A stretch of DNA of 58,943 bases from Diphasiastrum complanatum (lineage: Eukaryota > Streptophyta > Lycopodiopsida > Lycopodiales > Lycopodiaceae): positions 1 to 58,943 of the forward strand of contig MU833254.1 of the NCBI GenBank assembly GCA_029204225.1. Direction: 5' to 3'. The notes below the pieces were generated by a model that saw only the letters and a list, made by a program, of their open reading frames with translations, was not told the origin of the DNA and did no database searches. Each line of letters begins with the position of its first letter. Position 1 is the stretch's first letter. Below are positions 29,800 through 42,400 of the stretch, one piece after another. A program made the position numbers and the translations under genes.

Positions 29800-31040
29800 G
29801 GACACATTTTTAGAAGACTTTAATTAATGGAGAAGTAATGGACGAGGTAGAACTTGTTAGAAAGTGAGGCTAACACATATAGTATAAACTTAAGGCAATA
29901 TTTTCCTTTGCTAAGTAGTGTGGCAGTCTACATGCTAGTGTAGGTGTATAGTGTCACTAGGATGCCAAACCTAAGTAGAGGGGAAAGAGATAAGCAGTGT
30001 AATTAGCTCTCTAATGTGATCTAATTTGACTAGTCCGGGTTTGAGTCTCTCCAATGTTGATGTTGAATGCGGTAGAATTGCTTAATTATTATTTTGGTTG
30101 GTATCATAGTCACTTAGTAATAGGCAATAATTTATGGTTTCACTAGTTAGCATCGTTAAGAGCAATTTAGCAAGGCGACTGACAAGAATCTTGCACTTAT
30201 CATTGGAGCAATAGATTTAGGGCTTAAGACAGTGTAAAGGTTCAAGGGGTGCAATAGGCTAAGTGACAAAATTCAGGATAATTTTCAACCACTTACATAG
30301 TTTTCTTGTTAAAAGCAGCTTAACTAGTTATAAAAAGACTAGTATGTCTTCTTTTTGCTTGGTTCTCAATGAAAGTGAACCAAATTTGGCACAAGACCCA
30401 TGTTATTGGTTAGAGCAAGGTGCGGGACAGTTCTTCAATAAAAAACTTCAGAATAAAGTTATAATTCATTTTGCAAGGTAGAATTGTTTTCGGGCCTAAC
30501 CTTGGCTAGAACACACCAAATTCAGGAACACACCAAATTTGGCCATCCTTGGGCCAAATTGACCCTTGAAAAGTGCAACATAGAGCCGGTCAATAGAGTG
30601 TCAACACTGAGTAGGGAGAAACACATTTTGAGGAGTTCTCATCACCATTCTAGTGAGCAGAATGTGGGTGACCCAATGATAGGCTACATTCACCGTTTTA
30701 GTGATGTGGGACCAAATTGGAGGCACTTTTTGGTTGGTTTTTTTCTACAATAGGGTGGTATGGTGATGAATTATCATAGTATGAGCAGTCCAAAGTACTT
30801 CTTGATGAAGTTGGAGGCCAATTGAAGCAAAGTTAAGGCGAATGGAGTCAAATTGGCAACAAACTTGTAGTTTGGCATTGTGACAACTCAATATTGGCAA
30901 CCATTTTGAGAGGACAAGCAATCACAAGTGAGAGGAAGGCATGGTATGCCAATTTAGGTGGAATATTCTTGTAATTAGGTTTAATCCTTGGAGTTCGAGT
31001 TGAACAAAGTCAAGCACAACGATTGGAGGAAAGCTCTCAC
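29800..31040. other. Intergenic, no feature supported
   Basis: No coding signal recognised. Part may belong to the copia element to the right, whose pol is missing. Confidence 0.4.
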
Positions 31041-31048
31041 AAGGAATA

Positions 31049-32240
31049 TCAATCGGGACTAGCTTGGAGATTCACAAATTTGGTGATCATAGTGGATAAA
31101 AGTATGTCATGGTGTGTGTCAGACGTTGATGCTGCACACACATCTTCACAGATGTAGGCGGTCGAACAATTTTGTTTCGTTCTTTCTTCGCCCATCTTCG
31201 AGCTCTCTAGCTCCTCGACATAGGAAGAACTATTATCGTTCTCCTGTCTGTTCTGTGCTGATCTATTTCTTGGGTTCTGGCGGCAATCCATGGCTGCATG
31301 ACCCTTCTTATGGCAATGGATACACTCAATCTTGGGATTGAGCCAGCAGGCATCTACTGTATGCCCGTCTCTTCTGCATCTCGTGCAGGTCTTCTTGTCG
31401 GCATCTTGTCGTTTTGACCTTCCTTTGGTCTTCCAGTTGCTTTTGCTGGTCATGATCCTACCTCTGATTCGACTCCCTCTTAGGCTTGAACTGTTTCTTT
31501 GATTTTTCTTTGTTGTCTAGAGTGCCTAGTCAGAACCATCTTTATGATCAAGATGCTCACGAATCTTGACAATCGCCTTTTTGAGATTCGTGGTAGGATC
31601 TTTCGCGAGCAGGGTTCGTGTCATCTGGAAAGATCTAGATAATGCTCTCAACAAATATGTGAGCTGCTTCTCAGCTGATACTGCATTCTCTGCCCCTGAG
31701 TTGTGTAGTGATAGAAACAGATGTTTCATCTTTCTCACAAAAGAGGTGAGGTCTTTTCCATCCCACTGCAGATTCGTCAGCTGATCTTCCAGCATCATAA
31801 TCTGACTTCTTGATTTTGTCTGAAATCTTGTGAGCAGTGTATCCCACATCTCCTTAGCTTTGGAGAGTGTAGCCAGGTCAAGTGTAAGGCTATCTTCGAT
31901 GGAAGATGGTAGCAAGGCTACTGCCTTGTCATTTTTCTCCCTCCATTCGCGTAGCTCCTTGCCTGTTGTCGTAGGCATTTCTTCTGTGCCATCCACCCAG
32001 GGGAAGAGTCCTTCGCCCTTGAGTATCAAAGATGTCTTAACTTTCCAGGCTAGAAAATTAGATCTTGAAGAATTAAGTATAGTGCAGATCTTGTTCTGCA
32101 TGCTGCTGATTGAAGCCATTGCTTCTTGAAGTCTGTTTTTCTTGTCGTTTGGTTGATTGTCTAAATGCTTGGCCTCCTAGATCTGCTAGCTTCTCGGCTA
32201 TGTTAGAATATGATAGGGTTGCTCTGATACCGCAAGGCTT
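31049..32240 (-). mobile_element. Ty1/copia leader, gag and zinc knuckle, left copy
   Basis: The minus-strand ORF at 32119-31526 is a copia gag (SSRSNFLAWKVKTSLILKG, EMWDTLLTRFQTKSRSQIMM, FVRKMKHLFLSLHNSG). After a frameshift, 31453-31049 encodes CTRCRRDGHTVDAC and CIHCHKKGHAAMDC, two CCHC knuckles, then the start of the protease region. A degenerate primer-site complement (GCTCTGATACC) at about 32222 precedes the gag. Integrase and polymerase are missing. It duplicates the element part at 32255-33075. Confidence 0.85.
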
Positions 32241-32254
32241 TGTGTTCAGAAACA

Positions 32255-33075
32255 CTTTGTTTCTTCACCTTCTGCTTGCTGATCTCGATCCTGATATGAC
32301 TCCCTCTTAGGCTTAAATTGCTTCTTTGATTCTCCTTGCTGCTTTAGAGAGCTTGGTCAGAAGCATCCTTGTGATCAAGGTGCTCTCGAACTTCAACTTC
32401 TTCTCGAATCTCGACAATAGCCTTTTCGAGTGTCATTGTAGGATCTTTTGCTAGCAGCGTTCTGGTTGTCTGGAAGGATTTTGGTAAGGCTCTCAACGTA
32501 TATGTAAGCTGCTTCTCTGTTGACACAGCATTTTTTGCTCCAGAATTGTGTAGTGAAAGGAATAGATCCTTCATCTTCCTAATAAAGGAAGTGAGGTCTT
32601 TGCCATCCCACTGCAGGTTTGTCAGCTAATCTTCGAGCAACATTATCCGACTGCGTGATTTCGTCTGAAATCTTGTGAGTAATGTATCCCACATCTCTTT
32701 TGCTTTAGAGATTGTAGCCAGGTCAAGAGTTAGGCTATCCTCGATGGATGAAGATAACACAGCTATTGCCTTGTCATTCTTCTCCCTCCATTCGCGTAGC
32801 TCCTTGCTTGTATTGTAGGCATCTCCTCGGTGCCATCTACCCAGGGAAATAATCCTTCTCCCTTTAGTATCAGCGAGATCTTAACCTTCCATGCTAGGAA
32901 GTTAGATCTTGATGAATTGAGGATTGTACAGATCTTGGATTGTATGCTGCTTATTGAAGCCATTGATGTGAATTGTGTTCTCACTTGTTGATGGTTCTTT
33001 GTTTGAATGCTTTGGCTCCTGGATCTGATAGCTTTGCAGCTATGTCAGACTATGACAGGTGGGCTCTGATACCAC
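32255..33075 (-). mobile_element. Ty1/copia primer site and gag, right copy
   Basis: The complement of a primer site, GGGCTCTGATACCA, lies at 33061-33074. The gag follows on the minus strand from ATG at about 32963 (ASISSIQSKICTILNSSRSN) through two frameshifts to about 32340. It breaks off before the knuckles at about 32255, where the left copy begins. Confidence 0.82.
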
Positions 33076-33779
33076 TGATGCGAGAAATGTGAAACGCAAA
33101 TTGCAAATATCAATCAGGCTCTGAAATGAAACGAAACAAAGTAAAACTGGACGAAACGAAGCGAAACGAAACGAAACTTGAACGAGCTCTGATATTGACA
33201 TTGCTGAAGCGAAATCAAATTAATCGCGAACAAAAAACAATTCGGATGGAGTTCAGATATGATTGTTGGTCACTACCGGCTATATCATTCCTACAATCCT
33301 CCAGAATGTAGACAGACACTACTGATCTACATTTCATATTAATACAACATTCAACAAAAACTGAACCAGTGTGCAGAATTGATAAAATGAGTGAATGAGA
33401 TACACAAGCGATGACAAACAATAATTCATTCAAGATCAGACAAAATTAAGAGAGATATGTGTGTAATAGCTACAGTATCATCTATTGATCCTCTTGATTT
33501 TGAGCGCTATATGACAGACCCACACAGCGCATTGGCGTGAGAGAAGCGGTGTTCTCCCACAAGTAATGTCTCGCTTACTAGCGGACTTCTTGGATCTCTG
33601 TGGATCCTGCTTACAGAATTTGTCTCGCTCGCAGGCGGACTTCTATTCTGTAGTCTATATATTTCTATCTGCTACTGTATGTATCTTATACATTTAGAGT
33701 AGCACACCAGATTAGATAGACTTAACAATCTATAACTAATCACGGATTACAAGAGAGGTGGGTTAGGCACGTCCTAACA
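33076..33779 (-). mobile_element. LTR of the copia element (5' LTR on minus strand)
   Basis: It runs from TGATGCG next to the primer site to CCTAACA, giving TGTTAGG...CGCATCA on the minus strand, about 704 bases with TG...CA ends. It contains a GAAAC-rich tract (33124-33178) and CGGACTTCT-type repeats near 33580-33645. The second LTR is not found, so the far edge is inferred from the terminal bases only. Confidence 0.55.
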
Positions 33780-34193
33780 CTCTTCCATTGACGTCATTAT
33801 ATAATATCAGAGTTTTTGTACTTTATGGTACTTGTATGATCTTCCTGATCCTTTGGAGCATGAAGGTCGAAAAGTGTCACAAAGATTTTCATGTCACTTC
33901 GAGTCGTTTGACTTTCGCGTCGTCTGACTTTCTCCTGCTGTATCACGAAAATTTTTCTTTCACGAACTTTTCGCGTTTGTGTCTCTTCGTCAGGGTGTTC
34001 GCAAACATTTTCGCTTCGTGTCTTTTCGTGATGTTCGCGAACATTTTCGTTTCGAATCTTTTCATCAGACTGAGGGCTGAAAGCTAGAAAAGCTTTGGTA
34101 ATAGAACGTTTTGTTTCTTCATACATAGTGGTATGGATTTGAGCCTTCTGGTGGCAGTAACAACTCTACCCGTGCACTGCACTCTCATGGACA
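33780..34193. repeat. Short tandem duplication rich in TTCG/CGAA
   Basis: The unit GTCTCTTCGTCAGGGTGTTCGCAAACATTTTCGCTTCGT (about 33981-34019) is followed by a diverged second unit to about 34056 (GTCTTTTCGTGATGTTCGCGAACATTTTCGTTTCGAA). No gene is seen. The minus ORF here merely reads the repeat. Confidence 0.5.
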
Positions 34194-34435
34194 GGCCCAA
34201 ATATATTTTTATTTGAAAGCTTAATTGCACTATCATATATTCACAAATTTACAAATACGTGAAACGGCTTCATGGCCAAAAACTATCTGAAGTCCAAAAG
34301 AACTGTCCAAAGCCCAAAGGTCACCAATCTACAATACCATGCAGGGTAGCGAACTGAAAGTAACTTTAAGTAGTATTTAAAAAGAACATAGCAAGACGAA
34401 TACAAGCCATCGTAGACAAAGAGGGGGGGTCCCCC

Positions 34436-35830
34436 TCAAAGACCTGCTGATAGGCTTGCCGTCCAAATCTTCCACAAGACCGCTAGCCTGCACACATGAC
34501 AGAAAGTAAGAGTAGAAGAGTCTGTTAGGAGGGAGTCCCTCAGGAGAATGTGCCAATGTCTAGAGAGAAAGTGAGACCCCAACTCGAGAATATGTAGCTC
34601 AGCTCCAACCAACGATGGTGATGGCAATGAAGGAACAAATGCTCCACCGTTTCTTCAGACAGCTGACAAAGCGGACAAAGCGATCATTAAGGAAGGGCCA
34701 TTTGGAAAGCAAAGGTAGAGATTTGGTAAGGATGCGGTAGGCAAGGTATCGAAGCTTCCCCATAGCCAGAGGGCGGGCGGTTTTAAGGCGGCAGTGCCAG
34801 ACGGGCAAAAAATAAGAGGCCGTCCAGAGGCGGTTAAGATAATCTGAAAAAAGAGAAGGAAATTAACGACGATGCAGGGAGGAATAATCAAAGAGGGAAG
34901 AGGAAAGGGAGAGATCCCATCCTGAAAGATCGAAGGGCGAGACTTGTGATATATGAATCGAAATGGCACAAGAAGCGGCCAGGTAAATCAATCGATGCTC
35001 TGACAAGGAAAAAACAGAGGAAGGAAGGACTTGGCAAGGAGGGACGTCGAACCAACTGAGCAAGAGAAAGAAGGCCCTTAGTGGCTAAAGAAAGGGAAAG
35101 ACGAGGATGAGAGTGGAAAAGAGGTTGGGCATTAGGCGAAAAAAGAGCTGAAGTCCAAATGGATTCCGAAGAAGGGAGGGTGAAGTCATCTCTCCAGGAA
35201 AGAAGGGAGGGTGGAGTCATCTCTCCAGGAAAGGAGCGAAAGTGAAGTAAAAGGCGCACCAGGTTAGTCAAAATAAAAGGTCCTTTAAACTTAAAGGAAC
35301 AACCAAAAGCCAGGATATGAGTAAGACTGGGAGGAAGTCTGGGACCACAGTGGCAGAAGCCATAATGGAAAGGAGAAAAGCATGCCAATGCTGACAGGGG
35401 AGAGCAAGGGAAGAAACACCAAAGAACGGTTTTTAACAACAAAGTCAAGAATGCCTAGGCCTCCATCCGCAGTAGGTGCTGAACACACAGACCAGGAAAG
35501 AAGAAGACGCTTGCCAGCCCAGAGGAAGCGCCAGAGGCCCTTAGCAAGAGAGTCATGCAAGGCTTGAGTGGAGGGAAAGGACATAAAACGAGGATCCCAA
35601 GTAGCAAGTTTGTTAGAAAATGAGCGAAAAAACCATTGAGTACGTTGAGCTGAAGACAGATGGATACCGAAAGGAATGCCCAAAAGCCAGGTGACCATGC
35701 CATGGGGGACAATGCGGAAACTTAGAGAGGAGACCCAGGCGAGCACAGAAGTGTGAATAACATGGAGTTCAAATTTCCGAGTGCTTAAAAGGGAGGATGA
35801 GTAGTAGCAGAACTCATTAAAGAGAGACAA
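34436..35830 (-). pseudogene. L1 polymerase tail and zf-RVT domain
   Basis: Overlapping minus-strand frames carry a post-polymerase region (DSLAKGLWRFLWAGK, PTADGGLGI) typical of plant L1 elements, then a decayed zf-RVT block near 34870-34560 (PVWHCRLKTARPLAMGKLRY, then a Cys/His stretch followed by VEHLF-like remains). Frameshifts split it into at least four frames. Confidence 0.7.
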
Positions 35831-35848
35831 CAGATGGATAACATGAGG

Positions 35849-36640
35849 TTAAGAGAGGAGGAAAATTATAGTAACATCATCAGCAAAGAGCTGATGCGAG
35901 AGCGGCCCCAGAGGAGACATGACTGGGGAAATACGGGAGAGCGAGGCTCCTTTATGGAAGGCACAAGACAAGGGTTCAATGGCTATAGCGAACAACATAG
36001 GTGACAAGGGACAACCCTGGTGAATGCCACAAGTAGGGGCAAAAATAGCAGAAAGACAACCATTAAAAAGGATCTTAGTCGAGGAGGACTGATAAAGGGC
36101 ATGCACAAAATTCAAAATGGATGAAGGAAAGCCACAAGCCTGGCAAGAAGCCCAAATATAATCCCAACTGATTCGATCAAAGGCTTTGTCCAGGTCCAAG
36201 CGGAGGATAATAGAGGGGACGGTCGAGGCAACAAGTGAGTCCGCTGCCGTCCAAACATTAAAGATAGAATCAATGATGTTACGACCTTTAACAAATCCAA
36301 ACTGCTCAGAAGAAAGGAGGGAATGAAGGAGGGGAGATAGACGGCGGGCCATAGCTTTAACCAAGATCTTGTAGGAAGTATTCAACATAGTGAGAGGACA
36401 AAAATCCGATATCAGAAGAGGCGAAGAGACCTTGCGAATGAGTTTAACCAGACCTTCAAACATAGACGTAGGGAAGGTCGCGGCCGAGCAAGCTAACTTA
36501 GCAATGTGAAGCAGAGGCCTGGGCCCAACAGCGCCCAGAACTGAAGAAAAATTCAGGAACGACCCCATCCGGCCCTGGAGTCTTCCCAAGTGGCAAAGAG
36601 ATAAGAGCAACATGCAATTCAGCCAATGAAAAGGGCTCAT
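35849..36640 (-). pseudogene. L1 reverse transcriptase core
   Basis: A continuous 263-codon frame with ISDFCPLTMLNTSYKILVKA, SSEQFGFVKGRNIIDSI, LRLDLDKAFDRISWDYI, GIHQGCPLSPMLFAIAIEPL and the catalytic FADDV. These are the canonical plant L1 polymerase blocks in order. The active-site Asp pair is intact. Confidence 0.9.
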
Positions 36641-36966
36641 CTAGCATGGCAATCTGATCAGAGAAGAGCAAGCGCTCGGTGCGGCAAAAGGAATGAAGAC
36701 GGAGGGGGTCCGGGGGCGAAGCGGGCTTAAAGGACTAAAAAAGAGATAGAAACGTCTGAACCATTGAAGGGGAGTCAGAGATGATAGAACCAGAGACGGA
36801 GAGAGAGTGAATAAAGGAAGAGGAGTGCTTGTGGCGTAAGGCACGAAAGAAAAAAGAAGAGGGCAAATCACCATTATGAAGCCAATTGAGTTTAGAGCGA
36901 AGCATAAGATTGGCCGCTAGATGATAACCATGACGACGAAGAATGACTTGACAGCGAAGCTGAAGA

Positions 36967-38110
36967 TCAAAATATAACGTGGAGTCCTTGGCAGAAGTTT
37001 GGATAGCCTCTATGCCTTGAAGGAGGTTCAATGCCAAGGAGTGAAGTCTGGAACGAGAGTGAGAGAAAGGGCGTGTTGTTAGTTACCATGTCCTGAAAGG
37101 AGGAGCAAGAGGCAAGAGTAGCCTGCAAAGCCGATCGAATGGGAGGAGAGGACAAAAGGGAAGAATTCATGATGTAAGGAGAGTGGAAAGAAATAGTCGG
37201 AAGGGCATGGAATGAGCAATGGAGTAGGACAAGGCTGTGATCAGAGAGGGTGGTAAAGTGATGAGTCTTAGCCTTTAGGAGCCGAAGCCAGTTAGCAGAA
37301 GAAGAAAGGTAAAAACGGTCTAGCCTTGTAGAACGGAAGGAGGATCCCAGGTGACAGTTAGTCCAGGTGTGATGCGGGAACTGTTGTAGGACATTAGAGT
37401 CATCGAGAAGAGAGTGAGAGGATTGAAAAGACGACCGAGTAGCGTATTTGAAAGGTGAGATAGCATGCGGCCCATTAGAAGGGTCAAGGTACATGTTAAA
37501 ATCTCCTAGAACAATCAAGCAGTCATCTAGAATAGGCGGCAGGGAGGACCAAAAGTCAATGCGTTCAGAAGTAAGACAAGGAGCGTAGAGGTTAAGAACA
37601 GAGAAGGGGAAGCCTAATTTACGAAGGCAAAGAAGGACCCACCTGCCAGATGAATCAGAAGAAGTAGAGAGCACCCTGCCAATCACGAGAAACAAGCGTT
37701 AGAACTCCCCCACGAGTGCCTTGAGCAGGAGGGACACCGTAGTGGAAGGATGTAGCAAACTTCTTGACGAGGCAAGGCTGGTTAAATTCTCGAAGTTTCG
37801 TCTCTTCCAATGCAATGAGGACATTCTTTGAAGGATAAAAGGCCAAGATTTGAGCCATGCCTTGCTGGACCCCACCTTGCCTGTTGAAGGAGGCCGCGAT
37901 TCTGGAGATAGGCAGAGAGTTCAAATCTGCCATGCTGGCTAAGAACCGGGCTGCAAGAGGAGGGAGAGGGCAGACCACTGACAGAACGCTTGTTGTAGGG
38001 ACCCTCCAGCTCCAAGGAAGTACCCAAAGGTGGGAAAGCAGGCAGAGCAGGTAAAGAGAGAGGAGGGGTCTGCTCCGCCAGCCCAGCGCTAACAGGATGC
38101 TGAAGCTCAA
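36967..38110 (-). pseudogene. L1 AP-type endonuclease
   Basis: Two overlapping frames. One (38110-37655) has the N-terminal part, with LIALEETKLREF where the catalytic Glu (xxETK) sits, then GGVLTLVSRDW. The other (37695-36967) has VLNLYAPC, VLGDFNMYLDPSNG, STRLDRFYLS and TLSDHSLVLL. The catalytic E, D, N, D and H are all readable, but a frameshift separates them. Confidence 0.85.
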
Positions 38111-38419
38111 CTGAGCACAAGGTCTCCGAGAGAGCAGGAAGCTTTAGAGCAGTCACTGTTGAAACGTGATCCAAAAGCTGTCCAGAGAAAGACAAGGAAG
38201 AGGCAGAGTAGGGAGGAGGAAGAGACTCCATAGAAGTCTCTCAAGCGTGCAAAAAGTCCATCGTAGAACTACTCGTGCGAGGAGGAGCCATCCCCTCTAA
38301 GTGCGTGGGTTCACTGCCAAAAGACACCTCCAATTCCATCTCCATATCGGGGGAAATCCCTTCCTCCGCCATCATCAAAGCATAATTTTTTAGGCTTTCT
38401 TTCATTGTTCACCTCCCTT
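38111..38419 (-). pseudogene. L1 5' end with truncated ORF1
   Basis: The minus strand begins with a short frame MMAEEGISPDMEMELEVSFG that stops after about 45 codons, then a Pro/Leu-rich frame with no gag-like zinc knuckle. Most of ORF1 seems to be missing compared with usual plant L1 elements. Confidence 0.5.
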
Positions 38420-38433
38420 GGCCCAAAAAATAT

Positions 38434-39320
38434 TCAATTAAAGCCAATTTCTTGATATGCATAGAAGGATATGGTCATGTGGCCTTTCAACCCACATGGA
38501 AATGTCGCGTCTCCTCGTTTCTTGGGACGTCGCTGCCTCTCTCCCCCCCATGTCGCTCCTACATTAACTAACTTTCGTGACAAACGTTGAGATTCTGCCA
38601 CGTCTCAGGACTTAACCATTCAAAAAGCTCCATGTGGCATCATGACACGTGGCTACAATCCAAGTGATCAAACGTAATGAAGCCGCCATAGCTACTCTTA
38701 ACGCTGCATATCGAGTAACTTTTGCGATCGTTGGCAAATATTTTATGTTCGTTGCTTGAATCAGAGCAAAGATCAGATCGAGGAGCGTTAATCCTTGAAA
38801 ACGATCGGATCAGGGAGCGTTTATCAGAATTTTCAATCAAAGAAAGCTCCCATCAATCCTTGTATGATCGTTGTTTGCTGTTGTTGCATGCAGAATAGTT
38901 TAGAAATTTGCTATGTATATTTTCAGTCTGCTCACTACAGCTCTAGTGAAAGAATGCAAAAGCATGAAATGGAAAACTTATGCTTATTTTTTTCTTTGTG
39001 TAAATGCATTTTGATGCGGCAGGCGGTTGCACCAGTTTTCTGACTGTATGTTCATGCTATGGCTCTTTGCAGAAGCGTATAAGTCTTTAATAGATTCACA
39101 AATATGGAGTAAACGTCAAAGTGCAATAGGTGAAAACAAAAAATTGTATCAGCCAGAAGGCTAGATAAATGACATTGATCATAAGTCATTTAATGCCTGC
39201 CGCCTGAATCAAATCAACATCTAAGACATTACTGGTAATAGGTGAAGCAGGTAGCTGCTGTGATGAGGGTTTAGTAAAGAGCTGTAGATAATTGTGGCTT
39301 ACTGGCAAACTGCATCAAAG
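38434..39320. other. Upstream region of the zinc-finger gene
   Basis: No transposon recognised. It probably contains the promoter and 5' UTR of the gene starting at 39321, but I cannot fix a TATA box or a non-coding exon. A GATC-rich stretch with repeats of GATCGGATCAGGGAGCGT lies at about 38770-38830. Confidence 0.4.
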
Positions 39321-39406
39321 ATGAATGTATCAGCGGGTGGAAATATGGCAGCCCGTCCGAAGATGCTAATCTGTTACCTTTGTGGTCGTGAATTTGGAAA
39401 AAAAAG
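39321..39406 (+). CDS. Zinc-finger gene exon 1 (first half of finger 1)
   Basis: It encodes [15 protein letters not shown] and [13 protein letters not shown] and ends AG|GTGCAA, leaving two bases of a Ser codon. Both zinc-binding Cys of finger 1 are here. The His and the last Cys come from exon 2. Confidence 0.83.
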
Positions 39407-42400
39407 GTGCAAACATAAATTTGCATTGAAGATTTGGCTTAGGTGCTTTCTTAATGCTATACCATATCTAATTTGTCCTTCATCTGAGTTTCCATCTTTG
39501 AAATCAACATACTTCAACAACAGTAGCCTGGAGGCTTCATATTGGCTTTTGGATTCCTCTTGAGTTTTCATTTGAATTTTGTTTCCACTGTTGATTTTTC
39601 CTCTGTTCTGTTAAAAATCGTGAGGCAGGAAACCTGACATGAGAAGCCATTTGGCATTATGAATGAGGAGGGGTTTGCAGTCTTCCTATCCACGTACCCC
39701 AGTGTCAAAAGAAATGGCTAGATGAAGAAGCAAAGAAACCAAAGAAGGAGCGTAGACCTTTGCCCAGACCGCCGCCTCCTGACATGGCCATCGCAGCCAG
39801 CTCGGGCTCAGGCTTCAATGTGGATGCTTTCAATGATGCGTGAGTGTCTGAACTTTTTCTTCTAAACCTCAAAAGCAGCGTGTTACTAAAATGGATCTGC
39901 AAGATAATCTACACGTGAGTTTTTGAGAAATTTGATAGCAAACTGCAACATCCTGAGATCTCGCTACTACAACAAGATGAAGAGGTTAAGTCTTTCACAC
40001 AGCAAACTGCAACATCTGAAAATGTTAAATCTTTCACAAAGCACGGCGCTTAGAGGGAAAAGAGTACCCGTTTTAATAAGGCAAAGTAAAGGAAGGAAAA
40101 CTGAAATACAATGTAGCATAAAAAAAAGAAGCTGTAACTGTTTTCCACAGAACATTATTCCTTGAATAAATTTCGCAAATGAGTCATTACGCTGTTCATG
40201 AAATCCAGCAACCAAAGTAGGGCCAGCATATTCAAGGATAACAATTTCACATACTTATAAAGACAACGCCACGCTCCTTGAAGAGATCTTATTGCAAATC
40301 CTTTTAGAGGATTAAGGGCGTCTTCACATGATCGTTCAGTTTAAGCATAACCTTGAGTCCAGTGGAGTTTATGATCATAGGCCCCATCGATCAGGACACG
40401 AGCAATCATTTATCTGGTTGAGGTCCACAGGATTTGGTCAGCAAACATCAGTTAATCAGAAAACAACCTCAAAAGGAGGTTTGTGTATCAAATTGCTTAT
40501 CATAATACTCGCAATGAGTATGTGGAATCTGGATAGATATTGGCTGCGACTAAAGGCCTGATCTATGGTACTTGAAAAAGTAATTATTATGTCCTCTTAG
40601 GCTACCAATGATGGATCTGCTGCCCTGCTCCCCCTTCAAACAGTATACCAAAGTCCATTGTACCTTTAAGGTATCTCAGGATCCGTTTATTGACTTATCT
40701 TGCATACTAAATGCTCTTCACCTGGCTTGACATATCCTTCCAGCTGCTTCATGAAAATTGTCTCTTGCAAGTCTTCATTCAAAAAAGCAGTGCGAACATC
40801 CATTTGGTGTGCTTTCCAATCCAAGTGTGCTGCCAAAGCAAGCAATTTTCTTACACTACCCATCTTTACTACAGGAGAGAATGTTTCTGCGTAATCCACA
40901 CCTTCTTGCTGAGTGAATCCACGAGCTATCAACCTAGCTTTATACTTATCAAGACTCCCATCGGCTTTTAACTTTCTCTTGAAGACCCATTTGCTATCAA
41001 TCATGGTTCTGCCTTTTGGAAGCTCCGTGAGTTTCCAAACCTGATTTTTGTGTATAGACTCAAATTCTTGGTCGGCTGCATGCTTCCAATGAGGACCTTC
41101 AGGACCTGCTGTGGCTTCCGCAAATGTTTGGGGCATATCATCAAAAGCCATGCAACAAATATCAAAAAGAGAATTCTCAACATTGTTGTTTAACGCATTT
41201 TCAATGATTTTTTTGTTGGCTGGTGGGTTCTTGGATTCGTCAATATAAGTGGCACCTGCTCATTCATTCTTCTCTTGTTTTGAGTGACGACTCCTCTATT
41301 ATATCGCTCCTCTTGCTCAGCTGAATTTTGTGGCTGTCCACGCTCCAATGATGCTTTGCTGCCCGATTCTCTGCCTGGATCGCTGCCCTGCGACTGTTGT
41401 AGGGTTGTGTTTGGCTGCAACAAGGCTGATTCCTTGTAAAATTGTTGATCCTGCAGCTGTGGTAACGATGACTCTTCCTCCCAAGAAGATAACAAATGCT
41501 CAGGTAGGTCTTCATCACGCTCTTGCACTTCTATAGTAACATTATTTGATTCATCAAATGTAACATCAAATGCGCACTTTTCTACTTATTGCATCAAACA
41601 ACTTGTAAGCCTTATGCTCAGGCTTGTGCTCTGTCCATACCTCTTCTGGAGTCTTACCATCAATCACAACTGTAACCTGGATGTAAACAGCAGTAGCTGC
41701 TGCCTCCGCCCAAAATTTCTTGTCTAAATTTGCTTGGACAAGCATGTTTTTTGCTGAATTGATTATGGTGCGATTTTTACGCTGTGCAACACCGTTCTAT
41801 TGTGGAGTGTACCTAGTGGTAAACTGTCGTTGAATGCCTTACGCAATGCCAAAATCCCGAAATGCATTGTTCACAAATTCTCCTCCTCCATCTGCTCTGA
41901 GAGCTTTCAGCTGCTTTCCTGTCTGCTTCTCAGTTAATGCCCGAAATTTCTTGAAAGCCTCCAACGCATCGCTCTTCTTGTGAAGGAAGTCAATGAATGT
42001 CCTTTGGCCCACAAAGGTCAAAATGAACTAATGCCAAAAGTTCATTTGCTTTGCTGCCAACGGTTGTGTAAGATCTTCTATGATGCTTACTCTTACGAGC
42101 CTGTAACCAGTGCCGAACCCTAGGGAACTCAGGAGGTCAGATACCACAGTCAGGGGCGTGTCTAGCGCGTACACGTCCAACAGGGCAAGACAATGTGAGT
42201 AGTGTGCCCCGGCACGGACCATAGCCATGGCGGGCCTAACACAGCCTAGGGACCCTATCAGTAGGATAGGGCCCCTCGTTGGGTCCCCGATGTGCAGTCG
42301 GCCACGTCAGTGCTACATGGCCAACACTTGGCAGTATGCATGCTACCAGTCCTAACACTGGGCTAGGAGGGGTTTACTCCATATCAGGGAGTAGGCAAGG

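Larger units (their letters stand above)
34207..38419 (-). mobile_element. L1-type LINE, minus strand, about 4.2 kb
   Basis: The minus-strand order is short ORF1 start, AP-endonuclease, reverse transcriptase, zf-RVT domain, 3' UTR. Candidate target duplications are GGCCCAAATATAT (34194-34206) and GGCCCAAAAAATAT (38420-38433). The 3' end is a weak AATAAAAATA tail. It differs from the CT-linked LINEs in having an L1-style zf-RVT C-terminus and no flanking microsatellite. Frameshifts occur in each domain. Confidence 0.82.
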
